The translations under genes were made by a program, and so were the position numbers. A DNA stretch of 64,000 nucleotides from Puccinellia tenuiflora. Taxonomy: Eukaryota > Streptophyta > Magnoliopsida > Poales > Poaceae. This document shows, in pieces, positions 12,325 to 24,720 of the stretch; the stretch's first letter is position 1, and every line of letters starts with the position of its first letter. Under the pieces are notes generated by a model. It saw nothing but the letters and a program-made list of their open reading frames with translations, was not told where the DNA came from and did no database searches. The stretch spans positions 6,747,056 to 6,811,055 of the forward strand of contig QRDG01000473.1 in the NCBI GenBank assembly GCA_012064385.1, given 5' to 3'.

Positions 12325-15300
12325 TTATCTAGAAATAATGTTTGTGACATGTGGCGGTCTCACGGTGTTTGATGGAGATGCGAGCATATAATATGCAACC
12401 TGTTCACGAAGCTTCTTGGTATCGCTCTGCATACAGAAATAACGAATTAGTAGTTTAAAGATACACTGAATGTCTCAAATCTGAATTAAATGTCTCAAAT
12501 CCGAAGTATACTTACAGCTCGGATACGATAAGGGAAGTCACCATTATATTTTCGAATTATCTCCATGACATGAACACCAGTGTCATTCCTGTTTCCAAGA
12601 AAAGTTTTTAAAAAAATATGTGGACGGTACACGTGAAAAAAAAATAGAAGTACAAGATGCAGTTATAAAGTGCAAATGTATATGTTTACAATAATTTGAG
12701 TAATCACATGGATTGTTTATTTGGGGTTACATGAGAAAACAATTAGTGGATATGGTAGTCCAAACTCACCCATTTGTATCATCTGACACAATTTGTACGG
12801 ATTCAACTCGAAAGTTATAGATGCTAAACGGGTGAGAGTAATAAGCTTCATGATATGCTCTCTGAAAATTACTGATGACAACACGTGCCGTTTGTACTAT
12901 ATGTGTAGCATCGTAGTAGGGGCAGTATGTCTCAAAACATTGTCGATTAAAATTAGCGACAATAAGAATCCAGAACTGATTCTCTATAACTGGAATAAAA
13001 GCCTGAAAGAAAAGACTGTAAGATGAACATTTCATATAGAAAAATGCTGACAATAGAATGGTCAACAATTCTATACATTGTGCACGTGAATAATTATAGA
13101 GAATAGAGAATATTGAGTTTCAAATGAAAACAAGCAGAATGTACTCACAGCATTAAAATTATGCAGTCTACATGGCAATGTTGGCTCACTAATCACCTTC
13201 TTTAGAATTGCAACGTCTGCACCAACAGCCATGAACAGTTTCTGACAAAATAACAAAATAACGATATGAGTATAATTCATATAATAAGTGCTTTATAACA
13301 AGATTATTTATTACTGAATAAAAAATTATAACAAAAAATAAGGATTATATCAATTCAGAGAAGCTTTTTCTTCCTATAGAACCTGGAACCACCGACGTAC
13401 AAAAGTTGAGAACAATAATATCTACAAAGGTCATCAAACTTACTGAAAAATCGTGCTGTACGATGTATCTTAAGAAGGTTGGCCAACGTTCATCTTGATA
13501 TTCAGTATTATCAAACTCCTCTCCCATCAGAGCAGCAGCAAAAACATCCATCACATAACCATGGACGTAGCCACCGACTTGCATTGAGAGGCCAAAATTA
13601 CGATGCACCGCATACCTCTTGCCAATCTTTACTACCCTCGGGCTGCACAATATAAAAAAATTAACATAAAAATCTGAACAACAAAACAAATAAATAATAA
13701 TAAAGAAAAAGCACAACTGACAACCAGTAAGCCAGATGTATCATAAAACTTAAAAGTACCTTCTGCCATATTCGCTGGGTAAAAACTCATTTATCCAGTC
13801 CATCACCAGAACTTCCTTCTCGGTCGATTCTCTTACAAATAGTACCGGTTTGTTATTTCCTGGATTGACATTGTTCGCGTCAAGAATAGCAAGATTGGCC
13901 GATGGATGTCTGCCAGATTCTGAATTGGCTGATGCATGACTGCCAGATCCTGAAAAACGGCTGCCAGAACCTGAAGAATAACTCCCGTTGAATTCTCGTT
14001 GACTCGGGTTAAAATTGGATTGGTATTGATGATTATGATAGCGAGAAGATGAAGGATGACAATCATTTGGACGGTAATAACCAAACTGTTGGTTGTAATT
14101 GTAACCTGAACCCGTAGGGTACAGAAGAGTGTGACCCCTCACTGAGCTAGACGGTGCATCAGGACAAGTTTGTTGGAAAAGTACAGATGAATGCGAGTTC
14201 TCACAGTTGGGCTGGTAAGCACATGTGTTCTGGGAATGTGACCTCTGGCATGAGTTTGGGTTTCTGTAAATAAAACTCGATGAACCAGCCGATCCCCCAC
14301 AGAAAGAAGGTGCCCTCGAGAAATGAGGTTCAGATAAATGCATCATCCTTTGCATTCCTAGAGAACTGGAGGGTTCTCCACAATTCACCCTGCCAGACAT
14401 GCCAGGGGAACCATACATTTGCGATACAAGCGGGTCAGTGAAGTTAACTGTCCTTGATGTACCACTTATTGGCCTGGAGTCTTGACCACGAAGAATGCTC
14501 GCACACCTGTATGAACTTTCAGTATGCGATGAAGAATGCAACGAATTGTTCATTGAGAGCGGACAAGTCTGCCGAGCATTGCACACGACCTCCTTCATTG
14601 GTAGCGAGCTGGAAGGCTGGGTCAACGGATATGCTGAAGATGAAGCACTGCCAGTATGCATCTTGGAAACCTGCATCTGATCTGCAATTTTGTCTACAAA
14701 ATCCCAAACTGAAGAGTCATCCAGCACACTGTCATTACCATTCCAACTCGATGGTCCTGTTTCGTACAATTTATTTCCTGTCTCGTCCACCCTCAGTATC
14801 TTAGCAGATCCACCATCAACCAATACAACACCACGATCAAGGGATTCAGAAAAGGACCTCTTCTTATCAGATAAGCATACAGAACGATGAACGAGCGAAA
14901 TCTTGGACGCTTCAATCGTAGGCACTGTTAGGGTGTCCACAGCAACATGTATTTGATTATTCATAGCACCTGCAGGAACAGACCTAGCATAAATAGTTCC
15001 TTGTGATTGTGCATCACATCGATCAGGGTGACCCTTTAGCTGCGTCACAAGGTCGTGTACGTCTTTATTATTTGCGCTGGACTGCTTCATCTGACCAGCA
15101 TGAGAAGAGGATTTAGCTTTCACCCCATCAGATATGGTGAGACTTTCTTTAGCAGTCGAAACTGTCTTACTACCATGAATGACAGTTGAAGTGTTTCCTG
15201 CAAAATTCAGACCAGAAGAGGAACAGACAAGATTGAGTCTATCTTCATTGCTCGGTACATTATTTTCAATGTCTTGGCTTTGTGATTTGTCTGTACTTGT

Positions 15301-16472
15301 TCCAACCATCTTTTCATCTTTTATATCCTCTAGGACATATCGAACGGTGCAAGTACAAAGATTTAAATAGCCAGTGGGGTTTGAATTATATACCAGAATG
15401 TGCTTCTCAGGATGCACAAACGAGCACAAAAATGTCTCGAGTCCAGGATGGACATCCTCAAAAGATAATTCAGGAGAAAGACCCTGATAGAAAACAGTGA
15501 ACCTGACATCCTTCAACTGTCATCTATCAAAAAGGAGACAATAAGTAATGAAAATAATACAGACAGGGAAATATAATAAACACACAGTAAACATATAAAC
15601 TTGCCGATAGTGCGCCATAAGTTCCATCTTCTTCAGATACCAAATCTAGCCTCTCGTACAATCTGACCGTCTCATTGTTCCATACGCTGATACGTGGGAC
15701 AACTCTGGAAAGATTAACAGCTTCAGTGTTAAGGTAGTCCAGGTAGGTCATCTGCAAAAAAACAATTTTCAAGTTAAAGAACTTCAGAACCATAATAATA
15801 ATGTTTGACACAAGCAATCTAAACAGATGATGAACGAACCAGAGGAACGAGCAAACAGCCACACAATGCTCCGCTGAAGTCATTCTTGATAAAAATGTCA
15901 ATTGAGCTTGAAAGCTTCCGGAAAACAACTAACGACCAATCATAGGAGGCAATCTCTTCAGGTGGACCTTCAAATGCAGAAAGATACTCTGGACTGACAC
16001 AATCATAAGTTGTAGGGCAGAGCAAAACAGTGACACTGAACATCATCCAGTATCTCTGGAAATCATCATCACTTAAATCAGTCCTTAGCAATTCAATAAG
16101 CTCATTGATAGAAGGTGTCTGGCCATCACACTGGGTTCGCTCCCTGATATAAACCCTGAAATTATCACTGCACTTGTTTGGGATGAGGCGGCCACCTATA
16201 GGAATGCCCAAGACCTTATAGGTACACATAGAGTTCAACCGAAAGCTTGAACCATCAGGAAACTCCACAATATTCTTCCGTGGTTTGAAATGACGAATAA
16301 TCCAGACGACAAGACTTCTTGGGATTTCATCAAGACAAAGATCAAGCAGAGAGCCTTGCCCAATTTCATACACAAGCTTCTCTTGCCTAGGAGAGAGAGA
16401 TCTCTGGACAGCAAGAAATTTTGGGAGACTAAGTTTCGTAGTGAACTCAAATTTGCGTCCAGATCCAGCCAT
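12325..16472 (-). CDS. Gene B: plant-mobile-domain-like protein with degenerate Ulp1 domain, intact 8-exon ORF
   Basis: Exons: 16472-15840, 15751-15605, 15516-13760, 13642-13444, 13241-13149, 13002-12770, 12588-12516, 12426-12325 (3237 nt, 1078 residues, no internal stop). Exons 1-2 resemble the PMD region of transposon Ulp1 proteins (SFRLNSMCTYKVLGIPIGG, then VLLCPTTYD and LMTYLDYLN). Exon 3 is a long Ser/Asn/Tyr-rich, probably disordered segment. Exons 5-8 keep the Ulp1 fold pattern (FIPVIENQFWILIVANF; TNGNDTGVHVMEII), but the usual His-Trp is Phe-Trp and the usual Asp-Cys-Gly is Asp-Thr-Gly, and the Gln position is Asp. It should therefore bind rather than cut, if it still recognises SUMO. 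The intron after exon 2 uses a GC donor (TCG|GCAAGT). It lies downstream of gene C on the same strand; its own promoter would be in the GTACAA-rich 16473-16729 gap. Confidence 0.8.
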
Positions 16473-16729
16473 ATTACATGCACTACGAATAACAAAAAAA
16501 CATCAACAAGAGGATGGTAAGTACAAGATATGAAGACAAAAGGTACTCACTTATATATAACAGAAGTACAAATAAGAAGTGGGTAAATGTACAAATAACA
16601 GGAGGTACAATGGAAGTACAACTAATAAAATCAAGCATACAAGCAGTAAAACAAAAAAGAACATCTAGAATTACATGAATACATGGAGTACAACTGTTAA
16701 GATGAAAAAAGTACAACACAATGCATACG
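16473..16729. repeat. GTACAA-rich spacer between genes B and C
   Basis: About 255 bp upstream of the gene B ATG contain at least eight GTACAA-like motifs (AAGTACAAGAT, AAGTACAAATAA, GGAGTACAACTG and others) and no exon. It would serve as gene B leader or promoter. Gene C ends at its left-reading stop, 16730-16732. Confidence 0.65.
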
Positions 16730-17940
16730 TCACCTAGCTTTTTTATTTCTGAATTCTTCAATGGATTTCTGAAATGCAAGTTTCTTCTCCTCTATCCTGA
16801 TCCTTTCTCTTTCTAACTGCTTTGCGACCATAAATTCTTGGTTGACAACTTCAGGACTATGAACAGAGCAGGACGGCGTGTCTGACCACTGAGGAGTAGA
16901 TTCAACAAGATCATCCTGATGATCCAGGGCTAATTCAAGAAGTAAAACCAGTTACAGGAAGAATAAGAACAGTACAACAAATCATACAATTCAATACAGG
17001 GGTATTCCAGCCAACAAACCTCTAGATTTATGTCAGATCCAACTCAAGTGTTGACAGAAGCAATGCTTGAGTTCACCGCGTCGAGAAATGGCAGCGCAGA
17101 AGAAGAAGCCCTTAGTCGACAGAAACCAGCGTTAGTATTACCTGAAAACAGAAGTACAAGTTATCGCAAAATACACAATAAATACATTTTCGTTACATGG
17201 AATGAACATACACTAAAAGTGGGGAGTACGAGACCTCAAGCGTGGAAAGTACAAGACATCAAAACCAACGGAGTACAAGAACTCAAGGGTGGAAAGTACA
17301 CGACATCAAACCAACAGAGTACAAGACCTCAAGCATGGAAAGTACAAGACATCAAACCAACGGAGTACACGAACTCAAGCGTGGAAAGTACAAGACATCA
17401 AACCAACGGAGTACAAGACCTCAAGCGTGGAAAGTACAAGACATCAAAACCAACAGAGTACAAGACCTCAAGCGTGGAAAGTACACGACATCAAACCAAC
17501 GGAGTACAAGACCTCAAGCATGGAAAGTACACGACATCAAACCAACGGAGTACAAGACCTCAAGCATGGAAAGTACAAGACATCAAACCAACGGAGTACA
17601 CGAACTCAAGCATGGAAAGTGCAAAACTGACATGGCAGAAATAATAAATCAAAGCCGTAGAACAAGATTTCAGATTCCAAGTTACGCATGGAGAAATAAC
17701 TTTCAAGAAGAAAAGTACAAGACTGACTGGCTGCTCGAAATTAAACTAAGATGATGTCCCACCGACTGCAAAGTAGTGGAAAGTGTTACCTCTCTCCAAT
17801 ATATTCCCCTGAAAACTGCTTGCCGGAAATGTTGCCAGATCAACCTCGATTGTTGGAAGAAGCAACTCGACCACCTCGCCGCGAAATAGCGACGCGGAAG
17901 GAGAAACCCGCTCGACGAACCCTAAAAAAACGCTCCTCAC
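16730..17940 (-). pseudogene. Gene C: small coiled-coil protein, three exons, one in-frame TGA
   Basis: Exon 1 17940-17790 begins MRSVFLGFVERV. Exon 2 begins at 17141 and joins in phase (GNTNAGFCRLRA). Exon 3 is 16915-16730 (DDLVESTPQWSDTPS, then charged heptad-like VAKQLERERIRIEEKKLAF, stop TGA). The charged helix resembles the coiled-coil tails of small plant Myb/NAM-associated transposon proteins, but I cannot name the family. Exon 2 meets TGA at 17044-17046 (consistent with CGA to TGA), after which the frame stays open to a donor at about 17019. If the stop is read as such, the product is only 82 residues. Intron 1 contains a 46-bp minisatellite. It is divergent from gene D. Confidence 0.5.
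17224..17640. repeat. 46/47-bp minisatellite, nine copies, two GTACAA motifs per unit
   Basis: Units start at 17224, 17271, 17317, 17363, 17409, 17456, 17502, 17548 and 17594. Each reads approximately GAGTACAAGACCTCAAGC, then GTGGAAAGTACAAGACATC, then AAACCAAC. The array lies inside intron 1 of gene C and gives rise to long spurious ORFs in all three plus frames because no stop occurs in the unit. It concentrates about 18 copies of the GTACAA/GTACAC core. Confidence 0.95.
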
Positions 17941-18589
17941 CAGCAGGCAAGGAACGTACTGTAGAAGGAAACGAATTCGCTAGTTCGATAGAAGGAAAAG
18001 AAGAGAACGAACCGCACCGGAAGGGAGAAAAAAGGAAACGAAAAGGGAAGGAGGAGATGGGCCCACATGTCAGCGACAGAGAAAACGGAATGGATGCAAA
18101 AGGAATCACGCAATTGACAGCTCAAGCTGGAAAACTACGAGGGGCCCACATGTCAAACACACGTATATAAAATGGAAATAGACCCCACCGAGGCTTCAAT
18201 ACCTATATCTCCTCCTGATTCAAATTTCAAAAAGAACCAGACGATCGCACGGAGGAAGAGCACTTGCGATCGAGGTCACGTATTGTTCTTCTCATCCCGT
18301 TGATCAAAATTTCTTTTGATTCTATCATGGATTTAGCTCGGATTGTTCCAACCTACTTTCGATTTCTTCGATTCGATCTTTTTTTTTTGGATAAATTCTA
18401 TAGCTGATCACCTAAACTCGCTCGTTTCTACCGTCAACTCGTTCGTTCTTATCATCGAATCCTTTGAGTATCAAACAGTTCATTCATTCTTCATAGCAAA
18501 CGAGCATTCATCGAGATTCTTCTTTCATAACAAGAGCAGTAGCTTCTCTAACACCATCGTCATGCCTTGACTCTGTTCATCTTCTGCAG
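17941..18589. promoter_or_regulatory. Divergent promoter region between genes C and D
   Basis: Genes C (minus, ATG 17940) and D (plus, first clear exon from about 18590) face away from each other across about 650 bp. The left part is purine-rich and GC-moderate. From about 18175 it becomes more AT-rich and includes a CTATATCTCC segment. A non-coding first exon of gene D probably ends just before an acceptor TTCTGCAG at about 18581-18588. Confidence 0.45.
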
Positions 18590-18711
18590 GAATAATCAAA
18601 AATAAATGGTCAACAACGGAGGAGATGGGTGATGAAGAGCATGAAAAAATGATACCACCTGGGATGGTAAAGCTACCAACCAAGGAAGAAATCACCAAAA
18701 TAATCAGACAG

Positions 18712-18990
18712 GTACTACTAACACCGTACATTCCTTCCAGTTGAGGAAGTACAAATCTCAACAAATAACTCGTACACATGAAATTTAAGAAGTACAACAT
18801 AGAGTGTACTTAGTTGGACTATATTTGTACGTTCTGTAACAGCTTCAAAGTACACATATCATATCTGATGAATGTACAAGTGTAACACCCAGGGAGTACA
18901 AAATAGGATATTTTGAATGTACAAACCTTACCACATCAGAAGTACAAAAAACTATATAAGTACAAAAAACACTCTAATGTAGAAGAGAGT
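18712..18990. repeat. GTACAA cluster in first resolved intron of gene D
   Basis: The intron following the 18711 donor holds about nine GTACAA or GTACAC motifs (e.g. AAGTACAAATC, ATGTACAAGTG, AAGTACAAAAAA) in 270 bp and no ORF of interest. The placement mirrors the motif clusters in introns of genes A and C. Confidence 0.7.
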
Positions 18991-21900
18991 TCAATATAGC
19001 TTAACCATGTTTTAAATTATAGTATTACGACTAGTTATATATCCACAATAACTGATGTTATAGATCTGTGTTTGTTTAAATTGCAGTTAATGGTGCAAAA
19101 ATAGAAAGACAAAAAAGCCAGGAAAAATACAGACCAGTTGAATACATACATTGAATCCCTTAGGGAAGTACAACAAGCTCATTTAAGACGAGTTATAATA
19201 CCAATAAAGAAAGAAAAAGAGATGCAGCGAAAAGAGAGTATCTCTGGCTCGAAGCGTGCTTCAGATAGTAAGCTGGAACAAGAAAAAACAAGCAAGGCAA
19301 GAACAAAAACAACCTCATCAGGATTAACAGCCTCAGCATCATATGCCGCTTCGTCAAATCATTCAAACAGCTTGACAAGGAACAAGGTACAAAATAGAAA
19401 ATACTACTATGCTAATCTACTACCATGCTTAATAATAACAGCATCAACATTTTAAAGTAAACACCTGGCTGACAGTGCTTTCCAATGTTTTTTTTTTCTG
19501 GCAGGAGCATTCAACAACTCAAAACTTCTATAGTGGACTAACACAATATCAAGAAACCACTCTTAATAAGTCAGCAATGCCCACAATGATCAAGGTACGC
19601 TGCTATTTTTTCTACGAGACTATTGTGAATTACTACAGCAACGCATGAAGGAAATTAATTATTTTTCCATTCTAATTGCAGGATGATATAAGACAGATAC
19701 CAAGATCCAGCAAGCAAAACTCGCATGAAGATCGACCAGTGCAAGTCCACAATTCAGGATATGATCATGAAGCAATTCCAAGATGGGTAGAATGCAAGGG
19801 AAAAGAGGTATCACAAAACACACACAGTCTATTTATTTCACCCATACATCAGTATATATCAATGATACTATTCTACAAACAGACACAGGATTGCATGGTA
19901 CAAAAAACAAGCTCCGTTGAATCAATACAAGAGCAGAGAAGGGTCTTCAGACAGGACAGCAGCTTAGAAACAAGCAAGGTATAATAAATGAATAAGATTG
20001 CACTAGAGATAACAACTAATTAACAAATAATAACAGCATCAACAATGTGAAGTAATTATTGCAGGACAATAAATAGATAAATTAATTTGCTACATTGCAG
20101 GACGATATAAGGCAGCATTCAAAATACAGTGACCAACAAACACAAGGAGGGGAATCAATGTACTATACACAAGAGGACCAGAGAAACTACAACGAATGCA
20201 ATGGAAAACAGGCAATACACAACAACACACATTTTTTAGACGATTTTTTGCAACACTACAGCTCAATTGATGTTATACTCGGCATGAATACAGGATTACA
20301 GAGGGAACTACCCAACCGAGGAGTCGATGACACAGAGCTCAGGCACAAGGAAAGCATACACAGAGAAGTCAGCAACAAAAGAGAGTAGTTCATCAGATGA
20401 GCACACGAGCAAACAGCACAACACCAATAAAACAGAAAGCCATCAAGAAAATGATATGACTCTGCAAGATGACGATCCTACAATAAACCCAGAGCCCCCA
20501 ACAATGCTAGAAGAAGAAATGGACAAGATGTTCGATACAAACAACTACCCAGCAATCGATGAAATAATGAATGCAACAATCCAAAAGGAAGGGGAAAACT
20601 TCAAGACAAGAGAAGACGCATTCTACAGATACGCACTGTATGCAAGGAAATCAGGTTTTTCAGTAAAGAAATTCAGCAGCAAGAGATCCAGAAAAGACAA
20701 TGAGGTGTACTACTAGCATTTTGCATGCAACAAAGAAGGGGTGACTAAAATGGATGTTAATCCTAGCAAGACGAGGAGAGCAACTTCATTGGTGAAGACA
20801 GGGTGTGAAGCACAAATAATGGTCCGTAAGTGGGAAAATGGATGGTATATAAAGAAGGTGCAACTCGAACACAACCATCCGCTGGAACCAACAGATTATC
20901 TGATTAGGTTCTCACACTGTCACAAGAGGATGACTCCAGTGGATAGGAAACTGATTGAGCTCCTACAGATTGGCCGCCTGCCTCCTAGAAAAATGATGTT
21001 AATCTTCCACAAAATAAGGGGCAAATTCCGGAACATCCCGTTTGACACAATCGACCTTAGCAACATACAGAGTCACCAAAATGCAATAGAGAAGGATCAC
21101 GACATAGACCACTGCCTAGAGCGTTTCAAAACGCTGCAGAAAAAAGTGCCTGGATTCTATTATGCAATTGAAAAAGACGAGCAGAAAAGGGTTCGAAGTA
21201 TTTGCTGGATGGACGCTATGTGCGTGATGAATTACAAGTTGTTTGGAGAGTACATATCATTTGACACAACATTCAGCACGAACAAATACAACCTGCCGTT
21301 TGTTCCTATAGTAGGTGTCAACAATCACGGGTCCACGGTGCTTTTTGCTGTTGCATTGCTTAAGGATGAAACAATATCATCATTCAAGTGGGTCCTACAG
21401 ACTTTTGTTGAGGCAATGGGAGGAAAAGAGCCGCAGACAATTATAACAGACCAAGACAAGGCAATGAAGAGAGCAATTCAGGACATTCTGAAAAACACAA
21501 CACACAGGAATTGTTTCTATCACATAGTAACAAAAATGAGTCAGAAAGAAGGTTCATTCTTCGCAACACACCCAATGTTGTCAGATGAGTTGAGATTTGC
21601 AGCAAAGAACGCATTCACACCAGAGGAATTCGAAACAGCATGGACAAACGTCATCAAAAAATACGGCGCAGAGGGAGAGAAGCACCTAACCAAGCTGTAC
21701 AGAATTAGAAGCAGATGGGTTCCGGCATATTTCATGGATAAATTCTTCCCATTCTCATCAAGCACGGGGCGGAGCGAAAGCACAAACAACATGTGGAATT
21801 GTTACAGCAGGAACACAGACACAATATCATATTTCCTCGAACAATACGAAGTCATACAAGACAAGTGCCTGTCTGCACTTGACAAGAAGAAGCTGAAATC

Positions 21901-23834
21901 AACTCTGAAAACAGCGAAACCAAATACCCACCATCCATTCGAGAAGCAAGCGCTTGAGGCATACACACATGACATCTTTCTGAAATCCCAGTTAGAAGTA
22001 ACAAACAGCACGGGGTTTGTCGTTAACGGATCATTCCAGGCAGGTCATATGAATTTAGAAAGAGTGAGTCATTATGAGAATATGGAGTTCAAAAGAAGAT
22101 TCTTCGACGTCTACTATGACGAAGAAAAAAAGAATTTCAGTTGCAGCTGCAAGAAGATGCAGAGAGATGGCATACATTGTTGCCATGTAATAAAGGCACT
22201 AGTGCACCTTGGAATTAAGGACTTGCCTGAAAGCTTCGTGATTAAGAGATGGAGAAAAGATATCGAGATAGTTATACCAACATTAGGAGATGCTGTAGAT
22301 GTTTCCAACACGGAGGAAACTCTAAGGTTTGCAGGCGCCATGAGCAGCATGGCAGAAATGTGCAACCTAGCATGTCCGGTTGATGAAGCATATAAGGTGA
22401 TGATGGAATGCATGCAAGACATGAAAACAAAGGTAATGGCTGCGCTAGCAGGACAAGAAAACACTCAAGAAGAAGCAGCAGACTCCATCGAAGATGACAG
22501 GCTACACGACCCACCAATTACTTCCAGGAGAGGAACAAATAGGGGAAACAGACCAAAGCCTGGGTCAGAGAAAAGCAAGAAAGCAAGACATGTTACATGC
22601 GGCCACTGCAAAGAGAAAGGACACATCAGAACATCATGCAAAATTCTGAAAGCTGAAATACAAGGAGCCGCAAACAAACAGAATAGTCAACAGGAACAGC
22701 AAGCGCAAAACCGTCAAAATACAACAAACATCCCGTCGACTCAACCACTCAACCAAAGAAACAGCTGAAAGAACAACTATGCCCGAGATGTCGCCTAGAG
22801 GGGGGGGGGTGAATAGGCAATTAAAACTTTTTCTATTTAGGGGCTTGATAATTGCGGAATAAAACTAGGTGTTTAAATTAACAAGCCAACAACCTAAAAT
22901 TCTAGGTTTACCTAAGTGCACCAACAACCTATGCTAAACAAGGCAAGTAACAAGGTGATAGCAAGATATAGACTTCAAGCACGATGGCTATCACAATGTA
23001 AATTTGCATAAGTAAAAGCTCGGGTATAGAAATAACCGAGGCACGCGGAGACGAAGATTTATTCCCGAGTTCCTCCTTGTTAAGGGAGTACGTCTCGTTG
23101 GAGGGGTGTGAGCTCGCCACAAAAGGCCTACTCAAGATGCCACTAAGGCCTCACCCTATTCTCCGATGAACCTCACCCAAGGGATTGGTTCACCTTCCAC
23201 TATCGGAATCCTTCGGGGCGGATTCCGGAGCCCTTTACAACTTCTCTTGGGGCACACACCCACAACTCAATTGGGGGCTCCCAAACTCGTGCTGAAGCTT
23301 CACAACACGAACACTTCGCGGCACCTCCAACCGTCTAGGGTACACAATGCACCCAAGAGGCAACAAGCTCTTGGGAACACAATGCACCCAAGAGTAACAA
23401 GCTCTCAACCTTCAATCCCACGAATCACCGTGGGGAGCACAACCCGATGCAACAAATGCAAATGGGGAAGATCACACCAAGTGGTCAAATTCTTCTCCCC
23501 AAAATCCAACCGAAGCAACTAATGCTACGGAGGGATTTAGGAGGAAGAACGGAGGAGAAACACCAAGAACTCCAAAATCTAGATCCCACAAGTTCCCCTC
23601 ACTTAGAGGAGATTTTGTTTGGTGGAAAGATGGATCTAGATCTCCTCTCTTGTTTCCCTAAATTTGGGCAAGAATCATCGGAGGGATTAGGAGGAATCGA
23701 GCTCTCAAAATGTTGGCAATGTAGGAGAGAGAGCAAGGGATGAGATCTACACAAAAAAAGGGGAAGAAAACCCTTTTATAGGTGGCTCTAAAATAGAGCC
23801 GTTGTAGAAGAAAAACGTGGACAAAGAAAGCAGC

Positions 23835-24090
23835 AGAGAGGCCGGCCAACAGCCGGCCTGGCCGGCCAGGAAATATCCCAGCGATCGATCCAGTCAACGC
23901 ATGAAGCTGGGCAGCCGGCCTGCTGCCAGCCTTGGGCCGGCCCGCGAAGCAGCAGGCCGGGGAGCCAACAGAGGCTGCCGGCCAAGGCCCGGCCAAGGCC
24001 CAGCCAGCGGGAGAAGCAGGCCGGCTGGCCACCCGAGGCTTCCGGCCCGGTCCCGGCCAGAGGCCGGCCCGGCCGGCCAGCCTGCCTTTT
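23835..24090. repeat. CCGGCCGG-rich low-complexity block
   Basis: About 250 bp are dominated by GCCGGCC/GGCCGGCC words (e.g. AGGCCGGCCAACAGCCGGCC), flanked by AT-rich DNA. The words are palindromic and dense in CG/CHG methylation targets. Pro/Ala/Gly-rich ORFs on both strands here are artefacts of the repeat. Confidence 0.8.
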
Positions 24091-24139
24091 TTTTTTCTTT
24101 TTCACTTTTCAAAATTCTGTCTAATAAAATCTCCGAAAT

Positions 24140-24720
24140 AGAAATGCAATAACTTTCGCATACGAACTCCGTTTTCGATAAACTTGGACTCGTTGGAATC
24201 GTCACAACGAGCACAACAAGAATATGCAGAGAAACATCATAGTCCAAGAATATATTATAAAGATAAATGGGGAAAGGTAAAAGCTCCCATTTGCAAATCG
24301 GAAATGCAATAACTTTCACCCACGAACTCCGTTTTCGATAATCTTGGACTCGTTGGAATCGTCACAACGAGCACAACAAGATTATGCAAAAAAAACATCA
24401 TAGTCCAAGAAAATATAATAAAACCAAATGGGGAAAGTTAAAAACTCTTTTTCACAAACCGAAAATGCCGGAACTTTTGCAATTGACGTCCGAATGAAAT
24501 AAAACCAATTTTGTTGGAAAGAGGACGACAAATGCTACCTTTGAAAATGACAAACAAGCAATGGAGATTTTGCAAAGAATTGGAAGAGAGAAATCTTCCA
24601 CTCGGATAAACCGGCAAAATCTCCAATACCGAAACCGCAATAGAAGACGCATATGAAAACCGTTTTCGGTGAACTTGGCTTTGTCATGACAAGCACGACA
24701 AGCACCAAGACCACACCACG
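24140..24720. repeat. Tandem repeats of about 160 bp inside the insertion
   Basis: The segment beginning GCAATAACTTTCGCATACG (about 24146) recurs at about 24306 with the shared core GAACTCCGTTTTCGATAA and TCGTTGGAATCGTCACAACG. A third, more diverged copy lies at about 24640-24700. No coding potential was seen. Confidence 0.7.

Noticed and set aside
17224..17640. CRISPR-like regular repeat
   Set aside because: Contiguous tandem units without unique spacers in a plant genome; a minisatellite.
17030..17754. Three overlapping plus-strand ORFs of 113-204 codons
   Set aside because: Produced by the stop-free 46-bp minisatellite in all frames.
2295..20716. Alternative genetic code or programmed TAG readthrough
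   Set aside because: Gene B and the host F-box genes use normal stops and lack internal TAG. A frameshift and an insertion in the same element point to decay; no readthrough context is shared by the four TAG sites.
23658..24319. Pro/Ala/Gly-rich ORFs on both strands
   Set aside because: Consequence of GGCCGGCC repeats in a non-coding insertion.
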